64,000 nt of DNA. It comes from Nitrospiria bacterium. GTDB taxonomy: Bacteria; Nitrospirota; Nitrospiria; DASWJH01. The DNA is taken from positions 1 to 64,000 of the forward strand of contig DASWJH010000107.1 of assembly GCA_036397255.1 (NCBI GenBank), read 5' to 3'. Position numbers and translations under genes: made by a program. The stretch's first letter is position 1; every line of letters begins with the position of its first letter. Positions 10,558-20,447 of the stretch are shown piece by piece. The notes under the pieces are model-generated. The model was not told the origin of the DNA. It saw only the letters and a list, made by a program, of their open reading frames with translations, and did no database searches.

Positions 10558-10862
10558 TGGGCCTCCAAGGTCATGCCCTTTTCCAAAAAAATTTTCGCTA
10601 AGCTATCAAAGATGAGGGTTAATAGCAAGATTTAAAAAATTATACCTACTCGAGTTCCAAAAAGGATTCTGCAGGGTTTTCCTTTCCATCCCTATTCTTA
10701 CCAATTTTGTCCAAATCCCTTTTTCTAACAGCTGTAGTATACCATGAAATCGGGCACCCCCCTCAACTCCAAGAAACATTCTGAATTTTATTCAAATGGA
10801 GCAATTCAAATTTCCTTGACTCAAATATAACGATCAGATAGAATCCCGGCGGTGGGGAGGAA
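10558..10862. other. divergent promoter region, bamD / PP2C
   Basis: No gene in these 305 bases. It carries the PP2C promoter (10816-10844) and must hold the bamD start signals: on the minus strand a TATAAT lies at about 10640-10645, without a good -35 box. Nothing else is recognised. Confidence 0.6.
10816..10844 (+). promoter_or_regulatory. sigma70-type promoter for the PP2C-UPF0182 pair
   Basis: TTGACT (10816-10821) and TAGAAT (10839-10844) are separated by exactly 17 bases, and the start codon follows 18 bases after the -10. Each box has five of six consensus bases. The ribosome binding site GGGGAGG lies just before the ATG at 10863. Confidence 0.65.
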
Positions 10863-11594
10863 ATGAAAATACGAATCGTAGGCGGAACCGATCAGGGAAA
10901 ACATCGAAAGTCCAATGAAGATGCGTATGGAATCTTTGAAGACCTAAACCTTGCCGTGGTCGCTGATGGCATGGGGGGGCACGCCGCAGGAGAGGTGGCC
11001 AGCCGCCTCGCGGTTGAATCGGTCTATCAGACCATCCTTCAAAATCCTCCGGGGGAACCCACCCAACTTTTAAATCAAGCCATTCTAAACGCCAATGCCC
11101 GTATTTTAGAGACCGCAAAGAAAGATCCTGCATTAACAGGAATGGGCACCACCATTGTGGTCCTTTTAATTTCTGGAGAGACTGCCCATATCGGCTATGC
11201 AGGGGACAGTCGGGTTTATTTATTCAGAAAATCAACCCTCAAACAACTCACTGAAGATCACTCCCTGGTTGGAGACTATATTCGAAAAGGCCTTCTGACC
11301 CCTGAAGAAGCACAAAAAAACCCTTTAAAGCATGTCATTACCCGGGCTTTGGGAACCAGTGAACCTTTAAAGGTCGATCAGGTATCTCTTCCCCTGGAAG
11401 AAGATGATATTTTCCTTCTTTGCTCTGATGGTTTAAGTAATATGGTGAACGATGAAGATCTCCAGGGGGAGATTTCTTCCGGGGACCAAAACCTTGAAAC
11501 CTCCTGCTCTGGGTTGATCCAATTGGCAAATAAAAATGGGGGAGCAGATAATATTACGCTGGTGCTCCTCCAATGTCAGAAGAACTCATCCTAA
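10863..11594 (+). CDS. PP2C-family Ser/Thr protein phosphatase
   Basis: Metal-dependent (PPM) phosphatase of the bacterial Stp/PrpC type, which removes phosphate from Ser/Thr residues of proteins. The 243 residues form a single catalytic domain with all main motifs: KSNEDAYG near residue 19, VADGMGGHAAGE near 36, GMGTT near 95, AGDSRVYLF near 114, LTEDHS, ITRALG, LLCSDGLSN and GGADNITLV at the end. The metal-binding Asp residues are present, so it should be active. Its stop overlaps the UPF0182 gene by 22 bases, so the two are probably co-translated. No partner Ser/Thr kinase is visible in the window. Confidence 0.93.
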   Translation: MKIRIVGGTDQGKHRKSNEDAYGIFEDLNLAVVADGMGGHAAGEVASRLAVESVYQTILQNPPGEPTQLLNQAILNANARILETAKKDPALTGMGTTIVVLLISGETAHIGYAGDSRVYLFRKSTLKQLTEDHSLVGDYIRKGLLTPEEAQKNPLKHVITRALGTSEPLKVDQVSLPLEEDDIFLLCSDGLSNMVNDEDLQGEISSGDQNLETSCSGLIQLANKNGGADNITLVLLQCQKNSS

Positions 11595-14308
11595 AAAAAC
11601 CAATGATTCCCTTTCCCCGCAAACTCATTGTATTCCTTATTCTCTTCCTCCTAATTCTAATTTCTGGAGGAGACCTCCTTCGCCTGTACGTTGATTGGCT
11701 CTGGTTTCAGGAAATTCAATATGAAGAAGTTTTTAAAACCACGCTTTTTACAAAAATTCAAGTGGGATTATTTTTTGGCATCGGTTTCTTTCTGATTCTA
11801 TTCCCAAACCTTTACTGGGCAATTAATCGTCGCCAAAACCAACTTTGGGTTTTCTTAGAGACCCAATTTTCGGTTCCTCTGGCCCCCATTTTACGCCCTC
11901 ATTTGAACAAAATCGTTTTTTCTGTTTCGGTTTTAATTTCACTTCTCATTGGAATCAGAGAGTCCACCCAATGGAAAAGTTTTTTACTCGCAACCCATTC
12001 TGTTCCCTTTGGCCTTACTGATTCTTTATTTCAAAACGACTTTGGGTATTACGTATTTCAATTTCCCTTTTTGGTCCATATTCAAAGCTGGATTCTATCC
12101 AATCTCTTCCTGGTTACCATTTTGACGGCGATTATTCTCACATTAAACCAAGGAATCCAAATTCTTCCACAAGGGGTTTCCCTTCTTCGAGATGCCCGTG
12201 TTCACCTTTTTACACTTGGGACTTTGATTCTTTTTTTAAAAGGTTGGGGTTACCATTTAGAGACCTATCAGCTTCTCTTTTCCCAACGGGGAGTGGTATT
12301 TGGAGCGGTCTATGCCGATGTCAATGCGCTCCTTCCGGTTCTAAAGGTTTTGGTTTGGGTTTCTCTTTTGGCCGGCGCTATTCTCCTTACCAGTGCCTTT
12401 CGAGAAGGGTGGCTCCTTCCCTTAGGGGCCATTGGATCGGTCCTGATTATTTCCATCGCGGGTGCCTCTATTTTTCCAGACCTTCTCCACCGGTTAAGAG
12501 TTGCCCCCAATGAAATTGTCAAGGAAACTCCTTATATTAACCAAAATATCAGCCAAACGCGTTTTGCTTACGGCCTGAATAAAATTGAGGAAAAAGAATT
12601 CCCTGCCGAAGAAAATCTAACAAAAAACTCTTTGATCCGAAATGATCTCACCATAAAAAATATTCGACTTTGGGACCATGGTCCTCTCTTGGATACCTAC
12701 CGACAACTCCAACAAATCCGCCCCTACTATGACTTTGTGGATGTGGATAATGACCGTTACATGATCAACGGGGAATACCGCCAGGTAATGCTCTCTCCCA
12801 GGGAATTATCCTATCGCAATCTCCCGGGTGGAGAAAACTGGATTAACGAACACCTGACCTACACCCATGGCTTTGGGGCCACCATGGGTCCCGTGAACCG
12901 CATATCTCCTGAAGGGCTTCCGGAATTCATCATTAAAGATATTCCCCCTTCCTCTGACTCGAATATCATGATTAAACGACCGCAGATCTACTATGGGGAA
13001 ATTACAAATGATTATGTTTTTGTAAAAACCAAGGCATTGGAGTTTGATTACCCCATTGGAGACAAAAACCAATATTCTAACTACGTGGGAGAGGGAGGTG
13101 TTCCGATTTCATCCCTCCTCAGAAAACTTCTTTTTTCTATTAAATTTAAAACCATTAAAATTCTTCTCTCCAATGATATTACCTCTGAAAGCAAAATCAT
13201 GTTTTACCGAACCATTCGGGAAAGAGTAAACATGATTGCCCCTTTTTTCATTTATGATCAAGACCCCTATTTGGTGATCTCTGATGAAGGAAACCTTTAT
13301 TGGATCATGGACGGTTATACAACAACCGCTCAAATTCCTTATTCTCAACCCGCCCTCCGGAACGGGGAAAATTACATTCGAAATTCAGTCAAAGTGGTGA
13401 TCGATGCTTATCAGGGGACGACCTCTTTTTATATCAGTGATCCTGAAGACCCGATTGTCAATAGTTTCTCAAAAATCTTTCCAGTATTATTCAAACCCAT
13501 GGAAGAAATGCCACCGGATTTAAAATCACACATCCGCTATCCTCAAGACATGTTTAAACTTCAGGCCAATATGTTTGCCACTTACCATATGCAGGACCCA
13601 CAAATATTCTATAACAAGGAAGATCTTTGGTTTATTCCCAAAAAAGGGGAAAAGGATATTGATTCCTACTACACCATCATGAAACTTCCCAAAGAAGACA
13701 AAGAAGAGTTTATTTTAATGATTCCGTATACCCCAGCCCGGCGAGACAATATGTCCGCTTGGCTGGCAGCACGCTCGGATGGGCCCCATTATGGAAAGTT
13801 GATTGTGTATCTATTTCCAAAACAAAAACTTATTTTCGGTCCCCGCCAAATTGAAGCCCGAATTGACCAGGACTCTTATATTTCCCAACAATTAACCCTC
13901 TGGAGCCAAAGAGGCTCCCAGGTTATTCGGGGAAGCTTACTGGTCATTCCCATTGAGGAATCCCTTCTTTATATTCAACCCCTCTATCTAGCAGCAGAAG
14001 CGGGACAGCTCCCGGAATTAAGGCGTGTTATTGTTGGTTATGGCAACCAGCTTACCATGGAGAAAAACCTTGAAGCCTCCTTAAGCAATATTTTCGGGGG
14101 TGAAACTACCGAAAGAATCGGTTCAGGCCCTTCGGATCAACCTCAGACCTCACCTGAAACGGATTCAACGATCAAGGAGTTAATCCAACTGGCGGTAGAC
14201 CATTTTCAAAAGGCCCAAACTTTCCAAAAAGAAGGAAATTGGGCGGAATATGGAGAAGAACTCAATCGCTTAGAAAATGTTCTAAGAGAACTAACCCACC
14301 ACAAATAA
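11573..14308 (+). CDS. UPF0182 family membrane protein
   Basis: Large integral membrane protein of a widespread family (UPF0182, PF03699) whose function I do not know. The N-terminal third has about seven hydrophobic segments (around residues 15-35, 60-80, 108-125, 165-185, 210-225, 255-275 and 285-305). A long soluble, probably extracytoplasmic, part follows, with family-like stretches such as IRLWDHGPLLDTY, YYDFVDVDNDRY and YPQDMFKLQ. The 911-residue length fits the family. It overlaps the PP2C gene by 22 bases. The first ATG has no clear ribosome site, so an ATG at 11603 is an alternative start. Confidence 0.88.
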   Translation: MSEELILKKPMIPFPRKLIVFLILFLLILISGGDLLRLYVDWLWFQEIQYEEVFKTTLFTKIQVGLFFGIGFFLILFPNLYWAINRRQNQLWVFLETQFSVPLAPILRPHLNKIVFSVSVLISLLIGIRESTQWKSFLLATHSVPFGLTDSLFQNDFGYYVFQFPFLVHIQSWILSNLFLVTILTAIILTLNQGIQILPQGVSLLRDARVHLFTLGTLILFLKGWGYHLETYQLLFSQRGVVFGAVYADVNALLPVLKVLVWVSLLAGAILLTSAFREGWLLPLGAIGSVLIISIAGASIFPDLLHRLRVAPNEIVKETPYINQNISQTRFAYGLNKIEEKEFPAEENLTKNSLIRNDLTIKNIRLWDHGPLLDTYRQLQQIRPYYDFVDVDNDRYMINGEYRQVMLSPRELSYRNLPGGENWINEHLTYTHGFGATMGPVNRISPEGLPEFIIKDIPPSSDSNIMIKRPQIYYGEITNDYVFVKTKALEFDYPIGDKNQYSNYVGEGGVPISSLLRKLLFSIKFKTIKILLSNDITSESKIMFYRTIRERVNMIAPFFIYDQDPYLVISDEGNLYWIMDGYTTTAQIPYSQPALRNGENYIRNSVKVVIDAYQGTTSFYISDPEDPIVNSFSKIFPVLFKPMEEMPPDLKSHIRYPQDMFKLQANMFATYHMQDPQIFYNKEDLWFIPKKGEKDIDSYYTIMKLPKEDKEEFILMIPYTPARRDNMSAWLAARSDGPHYGKLIVYLFPKQKLIFGPRQIEARIDQDSYISQQLTLWSQRGSQVIRGSLLVIPIEESLLYIQPLYLAAEAGQLPELRRVIVGYGNQLTMEKNLEASLSNIFGGETTERIGSGPSDQPQTSPETDSTIKELIQLAVDHFQKAQTFQKEGNWAEYGEELNRLENVLRELTHHK

Positions 14309-14647
14309 TTTAGCTTTTTCCGCATTTCCTCCACACCCCTAATATTGACAAATCTTTGTTTTTATTATAAACTTTCCTCTTGAAAACACTCCCAGGGGAA
14401 AAAACCTGAAGGAAAATTAAAACCCTTTTTATTTTCCAAAAGGAGATGAGTGACCTTTTACCCAACCTTTTCTTTTAAAAGGACCAAATTAGAAAAAGTT
14501 TTAAATATTGTCCTGATGACCCATGGAAATCCCACGGCTTTTTTAATTTAGTAGATCACATTTCAGTTTAGTTTAATTAAAAAATTTTTTTTTAAAAAAA
14601 AAGTTAAATTTTAGAAAAATTAGGTTTTTATTCTAATAAGGGGGGAA
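14309..14647. other. AT-rich leader before the signalling operon
   Basis: No gene. The last 80 bases are extremely AT-rich with A and T runs (14578-14640), ending in a GGGGGG ribosome site at 14640-14645 just before the start. No clear -35/-10 pair or sigma54 -24/-12 box could be fixed. AT tracts like this often act as UP elements or bend DNA, which is inference here. Confidence 0.5.
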
Positions 14648-16462
14648 ATGGAAAACCAAAAAGAACCCATTTCGATAATAAAAGAAAGGAGAGAAACCCC
14701 ACGTTTATTAGTGGGGCCTAACCAAAAAACATTCATTGAAATCGACGTTCCCTTCCCAAAGAATACAAAGCTCGTAAAAGAGGTCCTGGATTTAAGTTTT
14801 TCAGGTTTATCATTTCGAATGGCCCACCAGGAAGGCTTTTTTCTGCCCGGGACTCCACTTCAAAAAATTACAATAAATTATGGAAAAGAAAAAATAAAAA
14901 CAAACGCAGAAGTTGCTCATATTACCAACAGTCATCTCCCCACTTCTACCGAATACAAGGTAGGAATTAATTTTTTAGACCGAAATAAAAAAGGGAGAAC
15001 AATTTTAGGGAAAAATGTAATTGATACCACATTCCGGCCCTTAAGGTTTTCAAAAGAAGATTTCCCTGGAATTATCTTTGAAGTCGAATTCAAATTAAAA
15101 AACCGCCAATACAAAAAAGGGATTGTTAGCAATTTTTCAAGGTACGGTTTAAGTTTTCAATTTAAAAAAGAAGATTTTAAATTTAAAAAAGGGTTCATAT
15201 TTGAAAACATTATTCTTCTTGTCCAAAAAGAAGAAGTTTTTTCAGGGAAAGCAAAAATCATTCACCTTGAGGAAAATAAAATCGCGAGCATTTTAAGTGT
15301 AATGCTTTTGGATAAACCCTTGGATGTTGGCCTTATTTTTTCAATAAAAAAAATGAATGAATTAAAAGTAAAAAATATAGAAGAAATTAATTTTTTAAGA
15401 AATTTTGAAAAAATTGATCACAATTTTAAAGCAAATGTCGCAGATCTGAGGTACTTTTTGGAGGGTATCAAAAAAACATTAGACCAAAATGAAATTTTTT
15501 TTAAGGAAGAAAACGAAAGCACCCAGAAAATGGCAGAAAAATCCTTTTTAAATATTGTTGGGAGTCAAGCATTTGAAAAAATGGATGAAATTTTGGTTAA
15601 CCTTAATAAAAACACTAAAGAGTTTGATGAACAGGAACATGAATGCCATAAAGAATATTTTCAAAAACAGTTACACCATCTCTTTCTTCTCTCCCCTTTT
15701 GTTAAACGAGCATATATCAAACCTTTGGGTTACCCTGGCGATTATCAAATGATGGATATGGTTTACCGGGATGGAGATGAAGGCAACAGCCTATTTGCAA
15801 AATTAATCAACCGATATTCTTCCAAGCATATAGCGGCTGCTCAAGCAAGCCAAAACAGAATTCCATATTTGGTTTCAAAAATTGAAAGAACTGCGAAAAG
15901 AATCTTAAAATCTAAAAAAGCAGGGGTTGCCCGTATAGCAAGTATAGCCTGTGGTCCTGTTAATGAAATTTCCGAATTTCTGGCAAAAAGTTCAATAAGC
16001 CAAAAATGTGAATTCTCTTTAATCGATGTGGAGCCTGAGGCGCTTTATTTTTCTCATGAAAAGATTTTTGATTTCAAAACTTTTTTTGGAAATTGTGCAA
16101 AATTTAACCTGATAAATAAATCCGTAAAAAAACTGATACAAGAATCGAGAAAAACTTCCCCTCTACCTAACCAAGACCTCATTTACAGCGCCGGACTTTT
16201 CGAATATTTATCTGACCATACGGCTACCAAACTTATTGAGGTTCTTTTTAATTTTATTGCACCTAAAGGCTCATTAATTATAGGAAATTTTGGGGTTTCA
16301 AATGAATTTAAATGTTACATGGAATATGTTTCAGAATGGTATCTCTTTCACCGCACACAGGAACAACTCCTCTCCTTCTCCAAAGGGATTTCTTCCGCTA
16401 GGAAAGTTTATTGTGAATCTGAAAAAACCGGAATAAACCATTTTTTAATCTTGGAAAAATGA
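14648..16462 (+). CDS. PilZ domains fused to a PhcB-like SAM methyltransferase
   Basis: A 604-residue fusion. The N-terminus is a PilZ c-di-GMP-binding domain with the canonical pair RETPR (residues 15-19) and DLSFSG (48-53). A second, incomplete PilZ-like domain follows with NFSRYG at 162-167 but no clear RxxxR. The C-terminal half (about 270-604) resembles a class I SAM-dependent methyltransferase: KPLGYPGDYQMMDM near residue 358, the SAM-site ASIACGPVNE near 431 and acidic LIDVEPEAL near 458. The KPLGY-GDY signature recalls proteins annotated as 3-hydroxypalmitic acid methyl ester synthases (Ralstonia PhcB). Its stop overlaps the next start (ATGA). The methyl acceptor is unknown. Codon use is AT-richer than the neighbours. 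Confidence 0.75.
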   Translation: MENQKEPISIIKERRETPRLLVGPNQKTFIEIDVPFPKNTKLVKEVLDLSFSGLSFRMAHQEGFFLPGTPLQKITINYGKEKIKTNAEVAHITNSHLPTSTEYKVGINFLDRNKKGRTILGKNVIDTTFRPLRFSKEDFPGIIFEVEFKLKNRQYKKGIVSNFSRYGLSFQFKKEDFKFKKGFIFENIILLVQKEEVFSGKAKIIHLEENKIASILSVMLLDKPLDVGLIFSIKKMNELKVKNIEEINFLRNFEKIDHNFKANVADLRYFLEGIKKTLDQNEIFFKEENESTQKMAEKSFLNIVGSQAFEKMDEILVNLNKNTKEFDEQEHECHKEYFQKQLHHLFLLSPFVKRAYIKPLGYPGDYQMMDMVYRDGDEGNSLFAKLINRYSSKHIAAAQASQNRIPYLVSKIERTAKRILKSKKAGVARIASIACGPVNEISEFLAKSSISQKCEFSLIDVEPEALYFSHEKIFDFKTFFGNCAKFNLINKSVKKLIQESRKTSPLPNQDLIYSAGLFEYLSDHTATKLIEVLFNFIAPKGSLIIGNFGVSNEFKCYMEYVSEWYLFHRTQEQLLSFSKGISSARKVYCESEKTGINHFLILEK

Positions 16463-19248
16463 ATATTCCTGAAGGAATCCAAAAGGAATACCAATCATTT
16501 ATTCGTGACCTTAGCTTGGAACGTTTAAGGCTTGGGTGTATTTTATCCTTTACTCTGGTCCCTCTTTCCTCGGTTTTAGATTATTTAACCAACCCAGAAT
16601 TCTTTACTAAATTCCTTTATATTCGGATAATTTGTAGTTTTATAGCTCTCTTGATATTTCTAACAACGTTTTGGAATACCTCAAAGAAATATTCAACTAT
16701 TCTGGGAATAATACTAACCAGTGTTGTGGGAATATCCATTGCTCTAATGATCCGTTATCTTGGACACGAAACCCCTTACTACGCTGGCTTAAATTTAATT
16801 ATTCTAGCAATTGGTTTAATTTTTCCTTGGGGGCTCTTGGAAACTGCAATTGCCTGTACTTTAATCTATAGTTATTACATTGTTCCAATTCTTTTATTCG
16901 ATGTCATTAACAATTTCGCTATTTTTGCAAACAATAATGTTTTTATTCTTGAAACCATTGTAATTGCACTTGCCAGCAGTTACTTTAGTTCTACCCTACG
17001 GTTAAGGGAATTTAAATCCCGGTTTGAATTAAAAATGATTAATTTGAGATTAGAAGAAACAAAATCAAATTTAGAACAGGCCTATTCCAAACTGAAAGAA
17101 CTAGATGAAGTGAAATCCAAGTTCTTCTCCAATGTTTCCCATGAATTAAGGACTCCTCTTACCTTAATATTGGCTCCTCTCGAATCCATTCTAAAGGGAG
17201 AACTCGGGGAAATCAATTTCCAACAGAACAAACAAATCCAAATCATGTACAATAACGCTTTGAGGCTCCTTAAACTCATTAATAACCTGTTGGATCTTGC
17301 AAAAATTGACGCAGGGAAAATGGAGCTTTATTACAACCAAGGAAACATTGTGGAATTTATAAAAGGTATTGTGGCATCGGTTTCCCCAATGGCGGAAAAA
17401 AAGAAAATTCATCTAACTTTCTTAGAGGGAAATTCAGTTCCAGCTTTTTATTTTGATCGGGATAAGATCGAAAAAGTCATCTTGAATCTATTGTTTAACG
17501 CATTAAAGTTTACTGAATCAGGGGGAAACGTAACCGTTCGATGTGAACCCAACCGTAATAATAAGGAAGAAGTGGTAATCGATATTCAAGACACGGGCAT
17601 CGGAATTGCCGAAGAAGACATGCACAAACTTTTTTCCCGTTTCTCCCAAATCGATTCCTCTTCCACACGCCGTTTCGAGGGAACCGGCGTAGGGCTGGCC
17701 CTGGCCAAGGAAATTGTGGAACTCCATCAAGGTCGAATATGGCCCACCAGTGAATTGGGAAACGGAACCACAATGACCTTTACCCTCCCCTTAAAGCTTG
17801 ATCTTACGGGAGAGGGGGGAGTCGTTCACGAGGATCGGCGAAAAATCCAAAAACCGGTACTCCCAGAAAACCGGGATCAGGATTGGACCAAACATATTCA
17901 TACAGCCGCAGAATATAGTGGGGCAGGCCTTCTTATTGAAGAAAATACCCCGGATCCCCTGTCCCATAAAAAGCCGAATTCTGATCAGTTAACGATTCTC
18001 CTTGTGGAAGATAATCCAGATATGATCAACTTTATCGGTTTTCACCTCCACGAGGAATTCAACCTCCTAAAGGCGACCAATGGAGAAGAAGGCCTATCTT
18101 TGGGGTTCCAGCATGTCCCGGATCTCATCATTTCCGATGTGATGATGCCCAAAAAAAATGGTTATGAATTGTGCAAAGAAATCAAAGGGAATATCAGGAC
18201 AAAACATATCCCAATTATTTTACTAACAGCCAAGGCGGATCTTTCAATGAAAATTGAAGGACTGGAACATGGAGCAGATGATTACTTAACCAAACCCTTT
18301 AATGCACAAGAACTCAAGGCCAAGGTGAAATCTCTTTTAAATCAACGGAGGTTGGAAAAAGAGATTCAGTTAAGAAGCGAGGAATTGGAAGCGACCTTAC
18401 ATGCATTGACCGAAACACAGAGTCAGTTGGTCCATTCGGAAAAAATGGCGGCTTTAGGATTACTGGTTGCTGGAATTGCCCATGAAGTCAATAATCCCGT
18501 GAGTTTCGCAAAAGGAAGCCTTAATAACCTGAAAAGATCGCTGGATGACATAAACGAACATCTCAATACAGGTAAAGAAGAACCGGTTTCTGAGGAAACC
18601 CTTGGGGATATTAAAAACTCCATGGGAATTATCAAAAGTGGTCTGGAGAGAACAGAAGCCATAATCAAGGACCTAAAAAACTTTTTGCAAAAAGACCAAA
18701 TTCACTTTAAAATAAACGATCTCCATGCTGGCCTGGACTCCACTTTGAACCTTTTAAAACATGAACTTGGACAAGGGATCCAAGTGGAAAAACAGTATGG
18801 AGATATTGGAATGGTTGAAACCATCCCCAGTCAGCTCAATCAAGTTTTCATGAACTTGCTCCAAAATGCCATACACGCCATTCAGAAAAAAGGAGAGAAA
18901 AAAGGAGAGATTTCAATTAAAACGGAAAAAACCGACCAGGAAATTTTAATTTGCATCCGGGATTCGGGTACAGGAATGAAAAAGGAGGTTCTCTCCCACA
19001 TCTTTGAACCCTTTTTCACAACTAAGGAGGTCGGCGTGGGCACAGGTTTAGGACTTTCTGTCAGTCACCGGATCATATTAAATCACAATGGAACCCTAGA
19101 GGTCCAAAGCGAAGAGGGAAAGGGAAGTGAGTTTAAAATCTTGCTGCCGATAAAACAAAATGTAAAGGAAGACTCCCCCTCTCTTACGTCCGCCTCTATT
19201 CAGTTGAATCCTTCCCCAGGAAATGAGATCCATGGCCGCGGAAATTAA
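16459..19248 (+). CDS. membrane hybrid histidine kinase (HK-REC-HK)
   Basis: Sensor kinase of 929 residues. About six membrane segments occupy residues 25-190 without a large periplasmic loop, a layout seen in sensors of hydrophobic signals. A short coiled coil leads to HisKA with His228 in SHELRTPLT, then HATPase boxes DTGIGIAEED (near 378) and GTGVGLALAK (near 408). A receiver domain follows (about 510-625, phospho-acceptor Asp560 in SDVMMPKKNG, TKPF Lys). A second kinase core closes it, with His675 in GIAHEVNNP and GTGLGLSVSHR near 865. Both cores look intact. It starts inside the stop of the methyltransferase gene and overlaps the next gene, so the three are co-translated. By position it matches PhcS. 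Confidence 0.92.
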   Translation: MNIPEGIQKEYQSFIRDLSLERLRLGCILSFTLVPLSSVLDYLTNPEFFTKFLYIRIICSFIALLIFLTTFWNTSKKYSTILGIILTSVVGISIALMIRYLGHETPYYAGLNLIILAIGLIFPWGLLETAIACTLIYSYYIVPILLFDVINNFAIFANNNVFILETIVIALASSYFSSTLRLREFKSRFELKMINLRLEETKSNLEQAYSKLKELDEVKSKFFSNVSHELRTPLTLILAPLESILKGELGEINFQQNKQIQIMYNNALRLLKLINNLLDLAKIDAGKMELYYNQGNIVEFIKGIVASVSPMAEKKKIHLTFLEGNSVPAFYFDRDKIEKVILNLLFNALKFTESGGNVTVRCEPNRNNKEEVVIDIQDTGIGIAEEDMHKLFSRFSQIDSSSTRRFEGTGVGLALAKEIVELHQGRIWPTSELGNGTTMTFTLPLKLDLTGEGGVVHEDRRKIQKPVLPENRDQDWTKHIHTAAEYSGAGLLIEENTPDPLSHKKPNSDQLTILLVEDNPDMINFIGFHLHEEFNLLKATNGEEGLSLGFQHVPDLIISDVMMPKKNGYELCKEIKGNIRTKHIPIILLTAKADLSMKIEGLEHGADDYLTKPFNAQELKAKVKSLLNQRRLEKEIQLRSEELEATLHALTETQSQLVHSEKMAALGLLVAGIAHEVNNPVSFAKGSLNNLKRSLDDINEHLNTGKEEPVSEETLGDIKNSMGIIKSGLERTEAIIKDLKNFLQKDQIHFKINDLHAGLDSTLNLLKHELGQGIQVEKQYGDIGMVETIPSQLNQVFMNLLQNAIHAIQKKGEKKGEISIKTEKTDQEILICIRDSGTGMKKEVLSHIFEPFFTTKEVGVGTGLGLSVSHRIILNHNGTLEVQSEEGKGSEFKILLPIKQNVKEDSPSLTSASIQLNPSPGNEIHGRGN

Positions 19249-20410
19249 TTATAAAGAATACCAAATTCTTTTTGTGGATGATGAAGAATTTGCACAAATT
19301 ACCTTTAAAGGGCAATTTAAAAAGGAATTTAACATTAGCACAACCGGGAATGGGGAAAAAGCCTTAGATTTAATTGAAAAAGAGGAAGTTGCATTGGTTG
19401 TAACCGATCAACGGATGCCGGGAATGAGCGGTGTTGAACTCCTAAAGCACATAAAAGAAAGAAAACCTGATATCGTTCGAATCCTTCTCACTGCTTACTC
19501 AGATATGGACACCGTAATTGAAGCAATCAACTCAGGAAACATTTATCGCTATTTAACCAAACCTTATGAAGAGGAAGAGGTAAGGGCGGCTCTGAAACAG
19601 GGGTTAGAAAAATTTCACCTTGTAAAAGAGCGAAATAGATTATATGCTGAAAAACTGGAGACTATGAAGAAAATGGCCCGGACCAATCGTCTCACTGCCA
19701 TTGGAACCTTTGCAGCAGGAATGGCCCATGAAATACGAAACCCCTTGACCTCTATTAATACATTTATTACCATTGCTCCGGAAAGAAAAGATGATCGAGA
19801 ATTCCTTGAAAATTTTAGTAAAATTGCCCTTGAGGATGTCAACAGGATTTCACGTTTGGTTCAGGAAATTTTGGATTATGCCCGTTCATCTGAACCTAAA
19901 TTTTCTGAAGAAGACTTAAACGAAATCATTCATTCTTCTTTATTTTTCATTGGGATGGAAACAGAAAAAATGGATATCCGAATCCAGGAAGATCTTTCTT
20001 TAGAGGTACCTAGGATAATTTTGGACCGCCAACAAATGAAACAGGTTCTTTTAAACCTATTCATTAATGCAATGGATGCGATGGGCAAAGAGGGGGGAAC
20101 GATCCAAGTAAAAACCCACACCACTCAAAAAAACGGGTCCGATTGGGTCCAAATCGAAGTAAAGGATACCGGGCCTGGGATCCCTGAAGACTCATTAGAA
20201 CATATTTTTGATCCTTTTTATACAACCAAGCATGACAGTAAAGACAGAGAGGGGACTGGATTAGGGTTGGCCATTGTCCATCAAATCATTCAAGAACACG
20301 GTGGTTCTATTGAAGTTAAAAGCGAAATGGGAAAAGGAACTTCCTTTATCATAAACCTTCCGGTCAATCCTCTCCTTCATCGAAAAGCAAAACCACCAAT
20401 GCAGTTATAG
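19232..20410 (+). CDS. response regulator with C-terminal histidine kinase
   Basis: Receiver domain followed directly by a kinase core, with no membrane segment: a cytoplasmic relay protein. The receiver keeps the acidic pair (VDDEE), phospho-acceptor Asp in VVTDQRMPGMSG and the TKPY Lys. The kinase part has His in GMAHEIRNPLTS, about 107 residues after that Asp, N-box NLFINAMDAMG, DTGPGIPED and GTGLGLAIVHQ. I prefer the ATG at 19232, ten bases after AGGA, to the one at 19223. It overlaps the preceding kinase gene by 17 bases. REC-kinase architecture and position recall Ralstonia PhcR, an unusual regulator with a C-terminal kinase domain. Confidence 0.9.
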   Translation: MAAEINYKEYQILFVDDEEFAQITFKGQFKKEFNISTTGNGEKALDLIEKEEVALVVTDQRMPGMSGVELLKHIKERKPDIVRILLTAYSDMDTVIEAINSGNIYRYLTKPYEEEEVRAALKQGLEKFHLVKERNRLYAEKLETMKKMARTNRLTAIGTFAAGMAHEIRNPLTSINTFITIAPERKDDREFLENFSKIALEDVNRISRLVQEILDYARSSEPKFSEEDLNEIIHSSLFFIGMETEKMDIRIQEDLSLEVPRIILDRQQMKQVLLNLFINAMDAMGKEGGTIQVKTHTTQKNGSDWVQIEVKDTGPGIPEDSLEHIFDPFYTTKHDSKDREGTGLGLAIVHQIIQEHGGSIEVKSEMGKGTSFIINLPVNPLLHRKAKPPMQL

Positions 20411-20447
20411 TATTTTTTTTTTAGAACTAGAAGGAGTCTTGATTCCT

